Below are positions 11,116 to 22,879 of a stretch of DNA of 64,000 nucleotides, one piece after another. Positions within the stretch are counted from its first letter, which is position 1. Every line of letters begins with the position of its first letter. Source of the stretch: Glomus cerebriforme (lineage: Eukaryota; Glomeromycota; Glomeromycetes; Glomerales; Glomeraceae); the NCBI GenBank assembly GCA_003550305.1, contig QKYT01000067.1:144007-208006 (forward strand). The letters run 5' to 3'. Position numbers and translations under genes: made by a program. The notes under the pieces were generated by a model. That model was not told the DNA's origin. It did not search any database and worked only from the letters and a program-made list of their open reading frames with translations.

Positions 11116-12263
11116 AATGATGGATATAGAATTGGTTTTTTTGGTTTAATTATTAATTTTATTATATAAATAAACTTGATTAATTGTTTTAAAAATTATA
11201 GCACTGCTAAAATATGCCTAGGTAAGATATCCAATTGAGTATAATATAGTGTTAAATTAATATTGAGAATACTGTATAGAAATTTTGCCATACTAAAAAT
11301 ATGTATTATAACATATTATATACTCAATTGCTGTATAAAATTGAACATATAAAATAAAGTTACCTTTGTATTAAAATTCTTTTTGTAAATAATATCTTTT
11401 TTATTAATAAAATTAGTATTTATAAATAAAAAATATTTTTCTTAAAAAACATTTTATTTAATATAAGTTTATAAGTTTTAGTTACTTTAAAAAAAGGTAT
11501 TTAATAAATTGTTTAATAAATTATAAGATTTTAAATTTATTTAACTAACTTTACATTTTAATATCAAAATTAGTTTTTCTTAATTTATAAATATTATTAT
11601 TAAGAGTTTTTATGTAAATCATCCATGATGATTTTCTTAAACATCATCTAGTATTGTATTCATGTGATTTTTGTTATATATAGTGATGTGATCATCAATA
11701 TCAATAATCAGATCTTTTTTTATTTTTCATCACCTTCCTTTAGCATAACTTTATCTGATTTTAACTAAATGAATCAACCTGAAATACCTGCTTTATTACC
11801 TCCTTCTCGCAATGGAATATCCAAAAATATCCATTTGAAACACTTAATATACCAGATACTACTTTTGAGCAGAAATTAATGAAAGATTATAAAAAGTAAA
11901 TTGAATAGAGTTAAGTTATATATAGGTATCAAGATTGTGTATTGAAATGCAGTTTAATCATTAGAATTATATAAATTAGTTTTGTTAGCTTGTAGACAAC
12001 AGACTGGCTTTGTATGGTAAATTCAAGACAAGTGTTTTAACAAAACACCTTACACGTTCACTTGGTAGTTAGTTCTCAATTTGCTAAATTCTAATCAAAG
12101 TTTTTTTCTTATCGTAATACTCTATTTGAAGAAATCTTTAAAATCCAATTTGAAAAATTATGTATAAACTTTTCAAATGCTTTATCATATTTAAGAATTA
12201 CATTATATCCAATTAAGTGTTGATAGGCTAAATGTTTTACATTTCAGGTATGTTATTAAAATT
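11116..12263. other. AT-rich spacer after RUT1, no gene seen
   Basis: The RUT1 3' end and terminator region lies at the left. A short frame from 11768 (MNQPEIPALLPPSRNGIS) ends after about 36 codons and looks like a relic of a protein start, too short to name. Nothing else convincing. Confidence 0.4.
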
Positions 12264-12465
12264 GATTAGGGTAAGGTTGAAATTAGGATAAAGTTAGGAA
12301 TTAGGATAAGATGTAAGATTAGAGTAAAGTTGAAATTAGGATAAAACGTGAAATTAGAGTAAGATTAGAATTAAAATAAGGTATTGGATTAGAATAAGGT
12401 TAGAAATTAAGATAAGATGTAAAATTTGGATAAAGTTAGAATTAGGATAAGATGTAAAATTAATA
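12264..12465. repeat. Degenerate telomere-like minisatellite
   Basis: Begins with GATTAGGGTAAGGTTG and continues as variants of (G)AATTAGGATAAGATGTAA and TTAGAGTAAAGTTG. The core TTAGGG/TTAGGA with interspersed T/A tracts resembles decayed (TTAGGG)n. Confidence 0.6.
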
Positions 12466-12494
12466 TTTTCATTTTTTTTTTTATTTAGAAATTT

Positions 12495-13757
12495 AATGCT
12501 AGTATTAGTATTCTAAAAAAAATCTAATCTGATCTGAATTTGCAGATTTGATCTGAAACAGATTCAGATCAGTTTGCAAATTTAAGATTCGTAAATTTGA
12601 TTTGAAGTAAATAAATCTGATCTGAATCCAATCTGATCAGATCAAATCATAGTACAAAAAAATTTGGATCCAATCTGATCAGATTCTGATCTTCATATAT
12701 TAAATATGATAAATAAAAAAAAAGTTTTTTTTTTATTTTTATCTTTTTTTTAGAAATTTTAGAGATAAAACCTGGATGACCAAATAAACAGTTCTTGAAT
12801 GAACTAAAGATGAGTTCATTCTTTTTTACTTTATTTTTTTTAGAAAAAGTAATTAACATTTTCTTTTCTCTTTTTTTTTAGGAAATCAGATGAACAGACA
12901 AAGCCAAACAAATGGAATTTAAATAAATAAACTAAGAGATTAGTTCATTTATTTCATTTATTTTTTTACTTTCAGGGAACATAATTAATATTTTCCTTCT
13001 CTTTTTTTTAGAAAACTAGACGAACAGATGAAGCTGAATAACTGGAATCTTAAACAAATGTAAGTTTATTCTTTTTTTTACTTTATTAACTATTAGAAAA
13101 AGTAATTAATATTCCCTTTTTTCTTTTTTTTTAGAAAACTGGATGAATGGACGAAGCTGAATAAACAGAACTTAAACAAATAAATTAAGAGGTTAGTTTA
13201 TTTATTTCTTTCATTTTTTTTACTTTTAGAGAATATAATTAATATCTCACTTCTCTTATTTTTAGAAAACTGAATAAACGGACAAAGCCAAATGAACAGA
13301 AATTAAATGAATAAACTAAAAGATTAATTTATTCATTTTTTTTCTTTTTTTTTACTTTTAGAAAATGTAATTAATTTTTCCCTTCTCTTATTTTTAGGAA
13401 ACCAGATAAACAGACAAAGCTGAATGATCAGAACTTAAATAAACAAACTAAGAGATTAGTTCATTCGTTTCTTTTCATTTTTTTTTACTTTCAGGGAATG
13501 TAATTAATATTTTCCTTCTCTTATTTTTAGGAAATTGAATAAACAATTAGATTCAAATCAATTCAGTTTCAGATCTGAATCAGTTCAGTTTTAGATTAAT
13601 TAGATCCAGATCAGTTCAGTTCAAATTTGGATTAGTTTCAGATTGGTTCAGATCAGATCTAGTCAGATTCAGATCAGTTCAAATCTATTTCAGATCAAAT
13701 TCAGATTAGATCAGATTTAAATCAAATCTGATCTGAACTGATCTGTTCAAAATACTA
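12495..13757. mobile_element. Foldback-like element with GATC-rich inverted flanks
   Basis: The left flank (about 12495-12700) starts CTAGTATTAGTATTCT and runs into repeats of ATCTGATCTGAAT. The right flank (about 13545-13757) is the same type of sequence inverted, ending CTGATCTGTTCAAAATACTAG. Both flanks are made of short GATCTGAAT/CAGATC subrepeats, as in foldback transposons. The centre is a tandem array annotated separately. No transposase is present. Confidence 0.55.
12741..13560 (+). repeat. Tandem array of about 128-bp units shaped like exon plus intron
   Basis: Pyrimidine tracts ending in TAG occur at 12753, 12881, 13011, 13133, 13265, 13397 and 13530, a spacing of 122-133 bp. After each comes a coding-looking segment such as AAACTGGATGAATGGACGAA, reading K-L-D-x-x-T-K-L-N-x-Q-N-L-N-K in one frame; some copies end in a donor-like sequence (GTAAGTT near 13060, GGTTAG near 13190). 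Each unit also holds a second acceptor-like TTTCAG/TTTTAG before an AATGTAATTAATATTTT block. Stops interrupt several copies, so I do not call a gene. Confidence 0.7.
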
Positions 13758-13760
13758 GTT

Positions 13761-14035
13761 AGTATGACATCAACTCAACAAGTAAGATCCATCAATACTA
13801 TTATTCATAAATATGTCAAAATAAGAAAAATATCTAAAGCTTAATAATAAAATTTTTATTTATATATATAGATTATATAAAAATTTAATAAAATATTGCA
13901 AAAATTGTATGATTTATATACTATGTTACAATGGGATGATATTTAATAAAATCATTAGGGATGGTGATTAGAAAAACTCTATTATTAAATAATATTTAAT
14001 TAAAAATATATCATTACATATAAAATTAATATATA
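13761..14035. other. Short AT-rich spacer, nothing identified
   Basis: No frame, repeat or RNA signal was recognised between the foldback element and the Tc1 element. Confidence 0.4.
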
Positions 14036-14209
14036 CAGTGGATTATAAAAAATGACTGATCACTTGCAATTTGTAATTAATTTTGCTAATCATTACCAAT
14101 TTTTATTTTTATTTATTTACATAATGGTCTAATAAATTTGTGCCAAATTTTTAATTCCATGTTAGTATAATTATTGACTTTTTGTAATAAACTACTTTTT
14201 AAATAAATA

Positions 14210-15400
14210 TGGATGCCAAACATAAAGAATTCTCTATTTTTGAATATGGTAAGGTAGTCAGTGCTTGAAAATATAATCTTAGTGAATGAGTTATTGCTGA
14301 GAAACTAAACTACAAAAAAATAACTATCCATGACGTTATTATAATTTATAAAAAAAAATGGACTGAAGAAACCTCAACCTCAGATAGGTAGATCTATAGA
14401 TGCTACCTAAATCCCAAAATCAATTTAGGCACATAGTAAAATCCAAATTATTTTTGGCATTTCAAATTATTTTGGCACTTTACTTAATAAATTATATATA
14501 AACTAAATGAATTTGTACATCTCAAATTATATTTATAACATCCCAAAATAATTTGGATGATATCTATAGATATATCACTTATATTTACAGAGAGAAATAA
14601 GCATTATTTACTAAGAACTCTTAAGGAAAATAGACAGATAAATATTAGAGAACTATATGATAATTTTACAAAAAATACTAATATAGAGGTATATAAAAAT
14701 ACTGTTTGTAATTATCTTTATGAACAAGGGTTTTTTGGATAGGCTGGAGTTAGAAAACCTTTTATATTAGAGGTTAATAAAAAAAAATGATTTATTTGGA
14801 CTAAAGAAAGAAAAGGTTGGGAGAAAGAATAGAAAAACATAATTTGAAATAATAAATTAAAGTTTGAACTTTTCAAAGAAAATGGTAGGAAATGGATTTA
14901 AAGAAGATCTCATGAAAAGTATGATACAAATTGTTTTATTTTAACTTTTAAGTCTGATCAAAATAGTATAATGATATAAAAGTGTTTTACATATAATATG
15001 CTTAGTTATTTAGTTAGGTTAGAGAGAAGAATTAATACTGTAACATATATAGATGTTTTAGATAATCATTTGCTTTCATTTATAAATGATTTAGATGATA
15101 AAGAAAATTATATTTTTCAGAAAACAATGCTCCTATCCATATAGTAAGAGTGATTACTAAATGGAAAAGAGAAAATGATATCAATACTCTTTTGTAATCT
15201 GCACAGAGCGCAGACTTGAACCTATTAAAAATTTATGGGATAAGTTGAAAAGGCAAGTCCAGATGGGAAAAATTATGGTCTATACTTCAAGAAAAGTGAA
15301 GTAAAATTGAAGTTCATAAATTTCAAAATTTTGTTAATAGTATGCCTAACAGAATTAAAGCTGTATTAAAAAGCAAAGGAAATTCCACAAAATATTAATA
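14210..15400 (+). pseudogene. Broken Tc1/mariner transposase (copy 1)
   Basis: From MDAKHKEFSIFEYGKVVSA onward, pieces in shifting frames match the family order: a helix-turn-helix (VIAEKLNYKKITIHDVI), a second DNA-binding part (ERNKHYLLRTLKENRQINIR, NTVCNYLYEQGF), a decayed first catalytic block (IIWNNKLKFELF), an ENNAPIHIVRV-like block in altered frame, and an SADLNPIKNLWDKLKR-like block near 15215. Numerous stops and frameshifts are present, so no functional enzyme. Confidence 0.8.
14392..14571. mobile_element. Nested MITE inside the Tc1 transposase
   Basis: An imperfect inverted repeat (ATCTATAGATGCTACCTAAAT at the left; the complement of the right end reads ATCTATAGATATCATCCAAAT) bounds about 180 bp of non-coding sequence. 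It splits the transposase between the TEETSTSDR segment and the ERNKHYLLRTL segment, which are adjacent in related proteins. That indicates insertion after the Tc1 copy had landed. Confidence 0.65.
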
Positions 15401-16019
15401 AATAAGCCTTAAATTTTCAAATTTTATCTTTCAAATAAATCAATTTTTAAGAATTTTGACTTAGTAATTTTTTAAGAAAATTAAATTTAAATTTTTATAA
15501 TAATTTTATAAATTTATAATACTTCGCAAGTGATCAGTTACTTTTTATAATCCACTGTATATTATCATATTTAATTATAAAAAATAAATAATTTATATTT
15601 TTTTTTTTTGTTTTATTTATTAAATAAAGGATAATTTTAATGCTCACCAGAAGTGAATTTTATCAGAGATTAATTTAAAAAATAATTAACCAGAAGATGA
15701 ATTTTTAAATAATTCACCAAAGGTTAATTTCATCATATTATGTAATTTTTATTACATAATTTTATATTTATTAATTTATCAAAGAAATTTTGAAATTATA
15801 TATAAGATTTTATTATAAAAATGCTTTTTTTTTTATTTTGTTTAATAAATGGTTTAAAATAAAAAAAAGAAACAATTATTTACAAATAAAAAAAAAAAAA
15901 AAAAAGTAAAAAATATCTGCATTTGCAACCATTTATTAAATTACCAATAAAATAATTAATGTAATTAAAATGATGAAAAAAATAAAGCTTGTATTTAATT
16001 AGTAATATATTATTTACTA

Positions 16020-16380
16020 CATTGGAGTTTAAATTATAATTGGAATTTAAAATATTAGAATTTAAATTTAAGTGTCAGAATTTGAAATTATTTAAAGTTA
16101 GAATTCAGTCAGAATTTGAAATGTCAAAGTTTAAATTATTAAAAGTCAGAGTTCACGTCAGAGTTTAAAATATTGGAGTTTGAAATTATTAAAAAGTCAG
16201 AGTTTACATTTGAATTTAAAACGTCAGAGTTTGAAATTATTAAAAGTCAAAGTTTGTATCAGAGTTTGAAATGTCAGAGTTTAAATTATCATTAAAATCA
16301 AAGTTCATGTCTGAATTTGAAACATTAGAGTTTAAAATTATTAAAATCAGAGTTCATGTTTGGTATAATAAAAGCATGTA
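16020..16380. repeat. Minisatellite with TCAGAGTTTGAAATTATTAA core
   Basis: About 13-15 degenerate copies of GTCAGAGTTTGAAATTATTA-like units of roughly 20-45 bp. A second patch of the same unit lies at 16785-16920, separated by a GATCAGACTGGA-type low-complexity stretch (16580-16785). No coding frame. Confidence 0.7.
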
Positions 16381-16784
16381 TATATTTAAATTCTTGGATA
16401 GTAATATTAAATAATTAGAAAATATAAATGTAATTATATTTTTTAGTTTATATTTTTAGTACATATAAATATTACATAATATATAAATATTATATAATTG
16501 CAAAGTAACAAATAAAATTACATTTATAAATATTTTAATAAATATTATATAGTATAATGATTTGTAAAATTTGCAAAATTAATCATCAATCCATCGATCT
16601 CATCAAATCCATCAACTTCAAGTTAGACCAAACTGCAACTTTAAAATTTTCAAATCAGACTGGACCACAAGTTTGAAATTTCAAGTTAGATCAGACTACA
16701 ACTTGAAAAACTTTTACGTCAGATCAGACTGATCCCATCAGTTCAGTTTGATCTGGTTTGGTTTAGCTTGAACTTAACAACACT

Positions 16785-16920
16785 AGTCAGAATTTACATC
16801 AGAGTTTAAAATATCAGAGTTTAAAATTAAGAGTCAGAGTTCGTATCAGAGTTTAAAATGTCAGAGTTTGAAATTGTTAAGGTCAAAGTTAAAAATGTCA
16901 AAAGTTAAAAATGAAAAATG
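16785..16920. repeat. Second patch of the TCAGAGTTT minisatellite
   Basis: Same GTCAGAGTTTAAAATTAAGA-type unit as at 16020-16380, in the same orientation, ending in a GTCAAAGTTAAAAATG variant. Confidence 0.65.
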
Positions 16921-17252
16921 CAACTATATAGAAAAACTAAAAAAATACAACTATTACAAATCACTATTACTTACAAGACATTAAAAGATAATAACATAAT
17001 ACTACTATTACCTACAAAATAATAAAAAGAAAGAAACAAAAAAAAATATGAAAAAGAAATGAACAAAAAAAAAAAACAAACCAGTATAAAAATTACTAAC
17101 CAAAAATGGTTAATATAAATAGGTAAAATTCATTTCTGATGAATTATTTTTAAAATATAAATTTATGCATTATAAAAATTAAGGTGAAATTCATTACCTA
17201 GTGAATTTCTATTAAATTCACCTCTGCAAATTAACCTTTGGTGACTGTCAAA

Positions 17253-18662
17253 TAAATTTTTAAATAAAATAAAATTTAATATTTACTAGTTACTATCCAT
17301 TGCTTTGCAATGGGTTTTAGTTTAATTCTGATCAGAATTATAAGTATACATATCAATTTTCTTTTTTAAAAATTTGCGTAATCTTATACTACTATTTGAT
17401 CCAATTTTTGTAGAAAATAAAATTTCTTTTTTTTAGAATTTGTATAATGTCACATGATAAAATTATACAATTATAAAGCATTTATTTATACCATTAATTT
17501 AAAGGTAACAATTACACAACAAATATTTTTAATTATATAGATTTAAAAATTTTATTAAATACAGTATTTAAAATATTTTATATTATATTTTAAAAAAAAG
17601 TATTTGTATTTTTTTTTATTATTGTATAGTTATCACTGAATATAACAAATCTTCTGTTCTAAAGGATTTAGTTTAGTATAGAGTAAATTTGTTATATAAT
17701 ATACTGAACTTTTAGTAATTTTAGCCAAATTTATAGTGCTGGCCAGAATTATAATTTTGCTTAATAAGAAAAGTTATACATTAATTATTGATAATTTTGA
17801 TCAATACTATAAATTCAATCCAATTTAATATATATATAGTCATATGACTATTTATTATAGAAATAAAAATTCTATATTTAGTTGTTAAGATGAGCATTTT
17901 ATTATAGTAATTCAGTATAATTAATATAATTAATTATAAAAAATTCAGTTCTGGGAACTTATAATTAGTTTTCAGTATATATAGATTCATTATAATTAGT
18001 AGTAACTGTAAATTTTTTTTTATAATAAATTTTATTATAATTTATAGGTAAGTTATAATCTTTCTTTTATACATAATACCTTTTTTTTTATATAAAAAAA
18101 AGTCTATTTTTATTGATATTATTATTTTAAAATTTAAAATTATATATAAATATTTTTTTAATTATAATATAAGATTTTAGTAAAGAAAATAATAATTTTA
18201 TATAGGGATATGTATTATAATGTATTCCTTCTTATATTATATGATTAAAATAAAATTTGATTAGTTTTGCTAATAAAATATTTAGATTTTAGATTCAGAG
18301 AATTGTTTTTTATTTGTAAGAATGATTCTGAAAATTTTAATTAATGAATTGGATTTTTTTAAAATGGATTTTACTTTAAAAAATATTAGTATAACATACT
18401 AATGTTTTTTTTTTTTTAATTTTATAAGAAATAGCTTTAAAAACTTTGGTGAGTTTTACTTTTTTAAAATAAACTTCAAGAAATATTAATATAATATTTT
18501 TACAGAAACCTTAAATTTTTAATTGATACCAAATTAATATAATGACAATATTAAATTTATATCATAAAGATATCAATATGCAAAATGATATAGTTATAAT
18601 ATTAATATAATATCATCTTAATATTAATACAGAATATCAAAAAGATATCATAAAAATATTTA
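17253..18662. other. AT-rich, no gene seen
   Basis: Almost only A/T with poly-A and poly-T runs; no protein-like frame on either strand. A GTGCTGGCCAGAATTATAAT segment near 17738 resembles one near 29000 (TTTGGCCAGCATTATTAAG, inverted), which hints at another dispersed short repeat. Not resolved further. Confidence 0.4.
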
Positions 18663-19522
18663 NNNNNNNNNNNNNNNNNNNNNNNNNNNNNNNNNNNNNN
18701 NNNNNNNNNNNNNNNNNNNNNNNNNNNNNNNNNNNNNNNNNNNNNNNNNNNNNNNNNNNNNNNNNNNNNNNNNNNNNNNNNNNNNNNNNNNNNNNNNNNN
18801 NNNNNNNNNNNNNNNNNNNNNNNNNNNNNNNNNNNNNNNNNNNNNNNNNNNNNNNNNNNNNNNNNNNNNNNNNNNNNNNNNNNNNNNNNNNNNNNNNNNN
18901 NNNNNNNNNNNNNNNNNNNNNNNNNNNNNNNNNNNNNNNNNNNNNNNNNNNNNNNNNNNNNNNNNNNNNNNNNNNNNNNNNNNNNNNNNNNNNNNNNNNN
19001 NNNNNNNNNNNNNNNNNNNNNNNNNNNNNNNNNNNNNNNNNNNNNNNNNNNNNNNNNNNNNNNNNNNNNNNNNNNNNNNNNNNNNNNNNNNNNNNNNNNN
19101 NNNNNNNNNNNNNNNNNNNNNNNNNNNNNNNNNNNNNNNNNNNNNNNNNNNNNNNNNNNNNNNNNNNNNNNNNNNNNNNNNNNNNNNNNNNNNNNNNNNN
19201 NNNNNNNNNNNNNNNNNNNNNNNNNNNNNNNNNNNNNNNNNNNNNNNNNNNNNNNNNNNNNNNNNNNNNNNNNNNNNNNNNNNNNNNNNNNNNNNNNNNN
19301 NNNNNNNNNNNNNNNNNNNNNNNNNNNNNNNNNNNNNNNNNNNNNNNNNNNNNNNNNNNNNNNNNNNNNNNNNNNNNNNNNNNNNNNNNNNNNNNNNNNN
19401 NNNNNNNNNNNNNNNNNNNNNNNNNNNNNNNNNNNNNNNNNNNNNNNNNNNNNNNNNNNNNNNNNNNNNNNNNNNNNNNNNNNNNNNNNNNNNNNNNNNN
19501 NNNNNNNNNNNNNNNNNNNNNN
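18663..19522. other. Assembly gap (run of N)
   Basis: 860 undetermined bases. The sequence on both sides is A/T-rich, so the gap probably reflects an unresolved repeat. An open frame spanning it is an artefact of the N run. Confidence 0.99.
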
Positions 19523-19639
19523 TTTTTTTTTTGCCATATAACTAACTAAGAGCAGGAAAAATCCTTTCATATTTCATATTATATAAAGTTATAGAAAATA
19601 TCATTATTGCTAAATCTTTAAGATAGTTATATTTAAAGC

Positions 19640-19815
19640 TTTATATAAGTTAAGCTGACTTGCAAGTTTTTAAGTTAAGTTAAGCTTAAGTCAAGTCACG
19701 CTACATTTAAATTAACTTGGTAGTTTACAAGTCAGCAGCTTGAATGAGTTTAAGTTAGCAATAAGCTTAGCTTAAAAAGCTTAAGCCAATAATGAGTTCA
19801 GCTTAAAAGTTTGAA
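19640..19815. repeat. AAGCTTAAGTTAGCTT-type low-complexity repeat
   Basis: Short words (AAGTTAAGTTAAGCTTAAGT, TTAGCTTAAAAAGCTTAAG) recur with partial inverted symmetry, so the stretch can fold on itself. The remainder up to 20760 is AT-rich with no gene seen. Confidence 0.5.
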
Positions 19816-20764
19816 TTAGCTCAATTTATTAAAATAAAAATTATACACAATAAATGTATAAATAATTCAAAAGTTTAATTATTTTATAGTTTAAATTTAT
19901 TTGTTATTTTATTTTTATTATAAAATCAATTATTTATAATGATTAATCCACCAAGATCAGACTTTCATCATTTTTTGAGGCACATAATTTTCTGTATAAT
20001 TTTATTTTTAAAACTACATCATTTCTATTTAACTAAATCTGTTTCATCCAAAAATATCCTCTCTATAGGCGTACTGGAAGCTATAAAAAATAATAATAGT
20101 ATGTAAACAAATAATTTAATAGAAGAGAACTAGAGAATATATTTAAAAGAATGATTTTTAATTGAATTATCAAATGTTAGATTCTCAAAGTAGAAAATTT
20201 ATTAACATTTCAATTTCTAAAATCATAAGTCACATTTTATGATTATACAAAGTGTTACACTAGTAATATATAAAAATATTAATATTTTTGATCAAAAGTA
20301 ATTCTTCACTATTCAATTTTAATTTCAAGAAATATTATATTATTTATATAAAATCTATAGGAATAAATATTTTATCAGTTGAAGTGATATATAAGTAATT
20401 TGAAACTATTTAAATTTATTATTTTTGTAAAATATTAACATTTAATTTTCAAAAACAAATCAAAAAATTAAATCAAATGAGTAAAGAATTATGCATAAAA
20501 TTTGAAAAATTAACTAGACAATATTTATATATAAATGAATAATTTAATTTGAAATTAACTAGATAATATTTATGTAATAGAAAAAAAATCAAATAAATAA
20601 AAATTAATGATACAAAATTTACATAAATTTTGTAATTAAGATAAATTAGTATGTATTAACCTAAACTTTCAAAAAAAAATATTTAAGAAAGCTATATTTA
20701 TTATTTTTCTTATTTTTTAAAAATTTTTTTTTGATATTTTTAGGATACTTTTGACTAATAATAC

Positions 20765-20945
20765 TTTTAATTTATCTAATACTATTCAATTTAATCCATT
20801 AAACAGCACTTTCAATTCATCTAATATGTTCAATCTAATCTATTAAATAACAATTCCAATTTATCTAACACTATTCGATCTAATCTATTAAATAACATTT
20901 TAAATTCTTTTAATACTATTCAATCTAATCCATCAAATAATAATG
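20765..20945. repeat. Minisatellite, about 60-bp unit, three to four copies
   Basis: Unit contains TCTAATACTATTCAATCTAA, then TCCATTAAATAACA and a CAATTCAT segment; copies start near 20776, 20838, 20866 and 20918 with decay. Non-coding. Confidence 0.65.
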
Positions 20946-21067
20946 CTAATGAAAAATAATTATAGATTAAAAAATCAATTAGACTTTTAATAAATCAATA
21001 TAAATTTAAAAACATCAAATATTACCAAATAGTAAATAGAAGCAGAAGACAGTTCTGGAATAGCATT

Positions 21068-21691
21068 GCAAGAAGAATTAACTGAAGCAAAACAATGCAA
21101 TTTAATAGAAATCAATGTAAAAGAAAATTTTAAAATCTTATATCAAATTATAATGTATGTATTATGTATAAATATATAAAATTATATATTAGATAATTAA
21201 TTCTTTATATTAAAACATATTTATATATGGAAGAGAATGGAAGAAAAAGATATTCTGTTTTAGAAAATACTTTTTTTTGGCAAAAACCTAGTAATTATCA
21301 ATAATAAATATATAATTAATTATTTATTTTATATATTAATTGCCAATTGGCAATTACTTATTTTTATTTTTTTTTTAACAATATTAAAAAAATTAGTATT
21401 TTCAAATTTTAACTAAANGCAAGAAGAATTAACTGAAGCAAAACAATGCAATTTAATAGAAATCAATGTAAAAGAAAATTTTAAAATCTTATATCAAATT
21501 ATAATGTATGTATTATGTATAAATATATAAAATTATATATTAGATAATTAATTCTTTATATTAAAACATATTTATATATGGAAGAGAATGGAAGAAAAAG
21601 ATATTCTGTTTTAGAAAATACTTTTTTTTGGCAAAAACCTAGTAATTATCAATAATAAATATATAATTAATTATTTATTTTATATATTAAT
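21068..21691. repeat. 273-bp direct duplication flanking a single n
   Basis: Bases 21068-21340 recur at 21419-21691 with no difference I could see, offset by 351. The second copy starts one base after an n at 21418. Either a recent local duplication or, more likely, a failed gap closure in which two overlapping contig ends were not merged. Confidence 0.85.
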
Positions 21692-21864
21692 ATTGTAAAC
21701 TGAATTTATTTATATTTTAGATTTGATGATTAAAAGAATGCATAAAATAAATGAGAGAACATGAAGATGATAAAACATTCATGTGAGAAATATATAAAGA
21801 ATTTTAATCAATATAATTTCTTGAAAATAATTATTTATTTTTTTTATTTCTTTTATACTAAATA

Positions 21865-22049
21865 CAGTCGTCCCCCTATATAATCGCACCCCTCAGGACT
21901 GAAAAAAAAGGTGTAATTATAAAAAACCTATATGTTGTGACTATAGAGGAGGTTTTTTTAATAATATTATTAGTAACTTGGACCAAGCATAAATGTACTT
22001 ATAAGGAGGGTATAACTAAACAGGGGGTGCCTATAGAGGGGGATGATTA
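21865..22049. mobile_element. MITE with CCCCCT-rich inverted ends
   Basis: Left end CAGTCGTCCCCCTATATAAT and the complement of the right end (TAATCATCCCCCTCTATAGG) pair, followed in both arms by a GCACCCC block; TA flanks both ends. The CAGTCG start resembles pogo-type elements of the Tc1/mariner superfamily. 185 bp, non-coding, much more GC-rich than its surroundings. Confidence 0.75.
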
Positions 22050-22879
22050 TATATATATATATGCAAGTCTTTCTATTAAAAAATAAATATTTTATTCTAA
22101 ATTTTATTTAAACAAACAGCATATAATATAAAATCATTTTTGAAATGACTTGTAATTATTTGTAATTATTTATAATCAAAAGAAGAATCATCAATAATCT
22201 AATAAAAATAGAACAAACCTTCTAAAAAATACCTGTGATATGATATTAATATAACTTTATCTTCCTAATATTATAAAAAAATTCATATATTAATAAGTAA
22301 TACATTAAGTTTTATTTGCAAAAATTATAGTTTTTAGTATTTATTTATAATTGATTAATATAATGCAGATTCAACCTTTTCAAAACTAGTGATAAAATAT
22401 AATACAAAATTCAAGTAAAAATTATTTAAAATGGTAAATTATTAAAATTATTTAAAAATAATTAAAATTCAAATTTTACTTAAAGTTAAATTTAAATTAA
22501 TTTTTTAAAAAGAATTTTGCTAAATATCACCAGTATGTTGAATAAAATTGATATTATTTTATTATTAAAAAAATTTTAAATTCCTAGAATAAATAGTAAA
22601 AATGCAAATGTAGATAAATATGATACAGATAATATAGTATATTATTATGATGAGCATGTAGTCACATAAAAAATAAATATGATATATTAAAAATATATAG
22701 TAATAACAATCATCATAGTGATATTTAACAATTTTCTTTTAAAAATATAAATATTTTTATGATATTTTTATATAAATTCTTATAATAATAATTAGTATAG
22801 ATAAAATATAATAATTATTTAAATAAAATAATATAATTATAAAAAAAAAAAAATATTTCTCATTTGGGTAAATTACTTA
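22050..22879. other. AT-rich spacer, nothing identified
   Basis: Starts with an (AT)n run. No frame longer than chance and no inverted repeat recognised. Confidence 0.4.

Larger units (their letters stand above)
14036..15557 (+). mobile_element. Tc1/mariner transposon copy 1, inactive
   Basis: The ends are inverted repeats: CAGTGGATTATAAAAAATGA at the left and its near-complement ending TTTTTATAATCCACTG at the right. Each end is flanked by TA, the target duplication of the Tc1/mariner superfamily. Length 1522 bp, including a nested element at 14392-14571. The transposase between the ends is broken, so this copy could only move in trans, if at all. Confidence 0.85.
15640..17252. repeat. Repeat block with inverted CACCAAAGGTTAATTT subrepeats at its ends
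   Basis: The left end has CACCAGAAGTGAATTTTATC, AACCAGAAGATGAATT and CACCAAAGGTTAATTTC. The right end has TTCATTACCTAGTGAATTTC and AAATTAACCTTTGGTGA, the inverse. Between them lie minisatellites. A non-autonomous foldback element is the simplest reading; exact borders are unclear. Confidence 0.45.

Noticed and set aside
18602..19570. 322-residue minus-strand frame
   Set aside because: It is almost entirely the N gap; only about 30 real residues at the ends.
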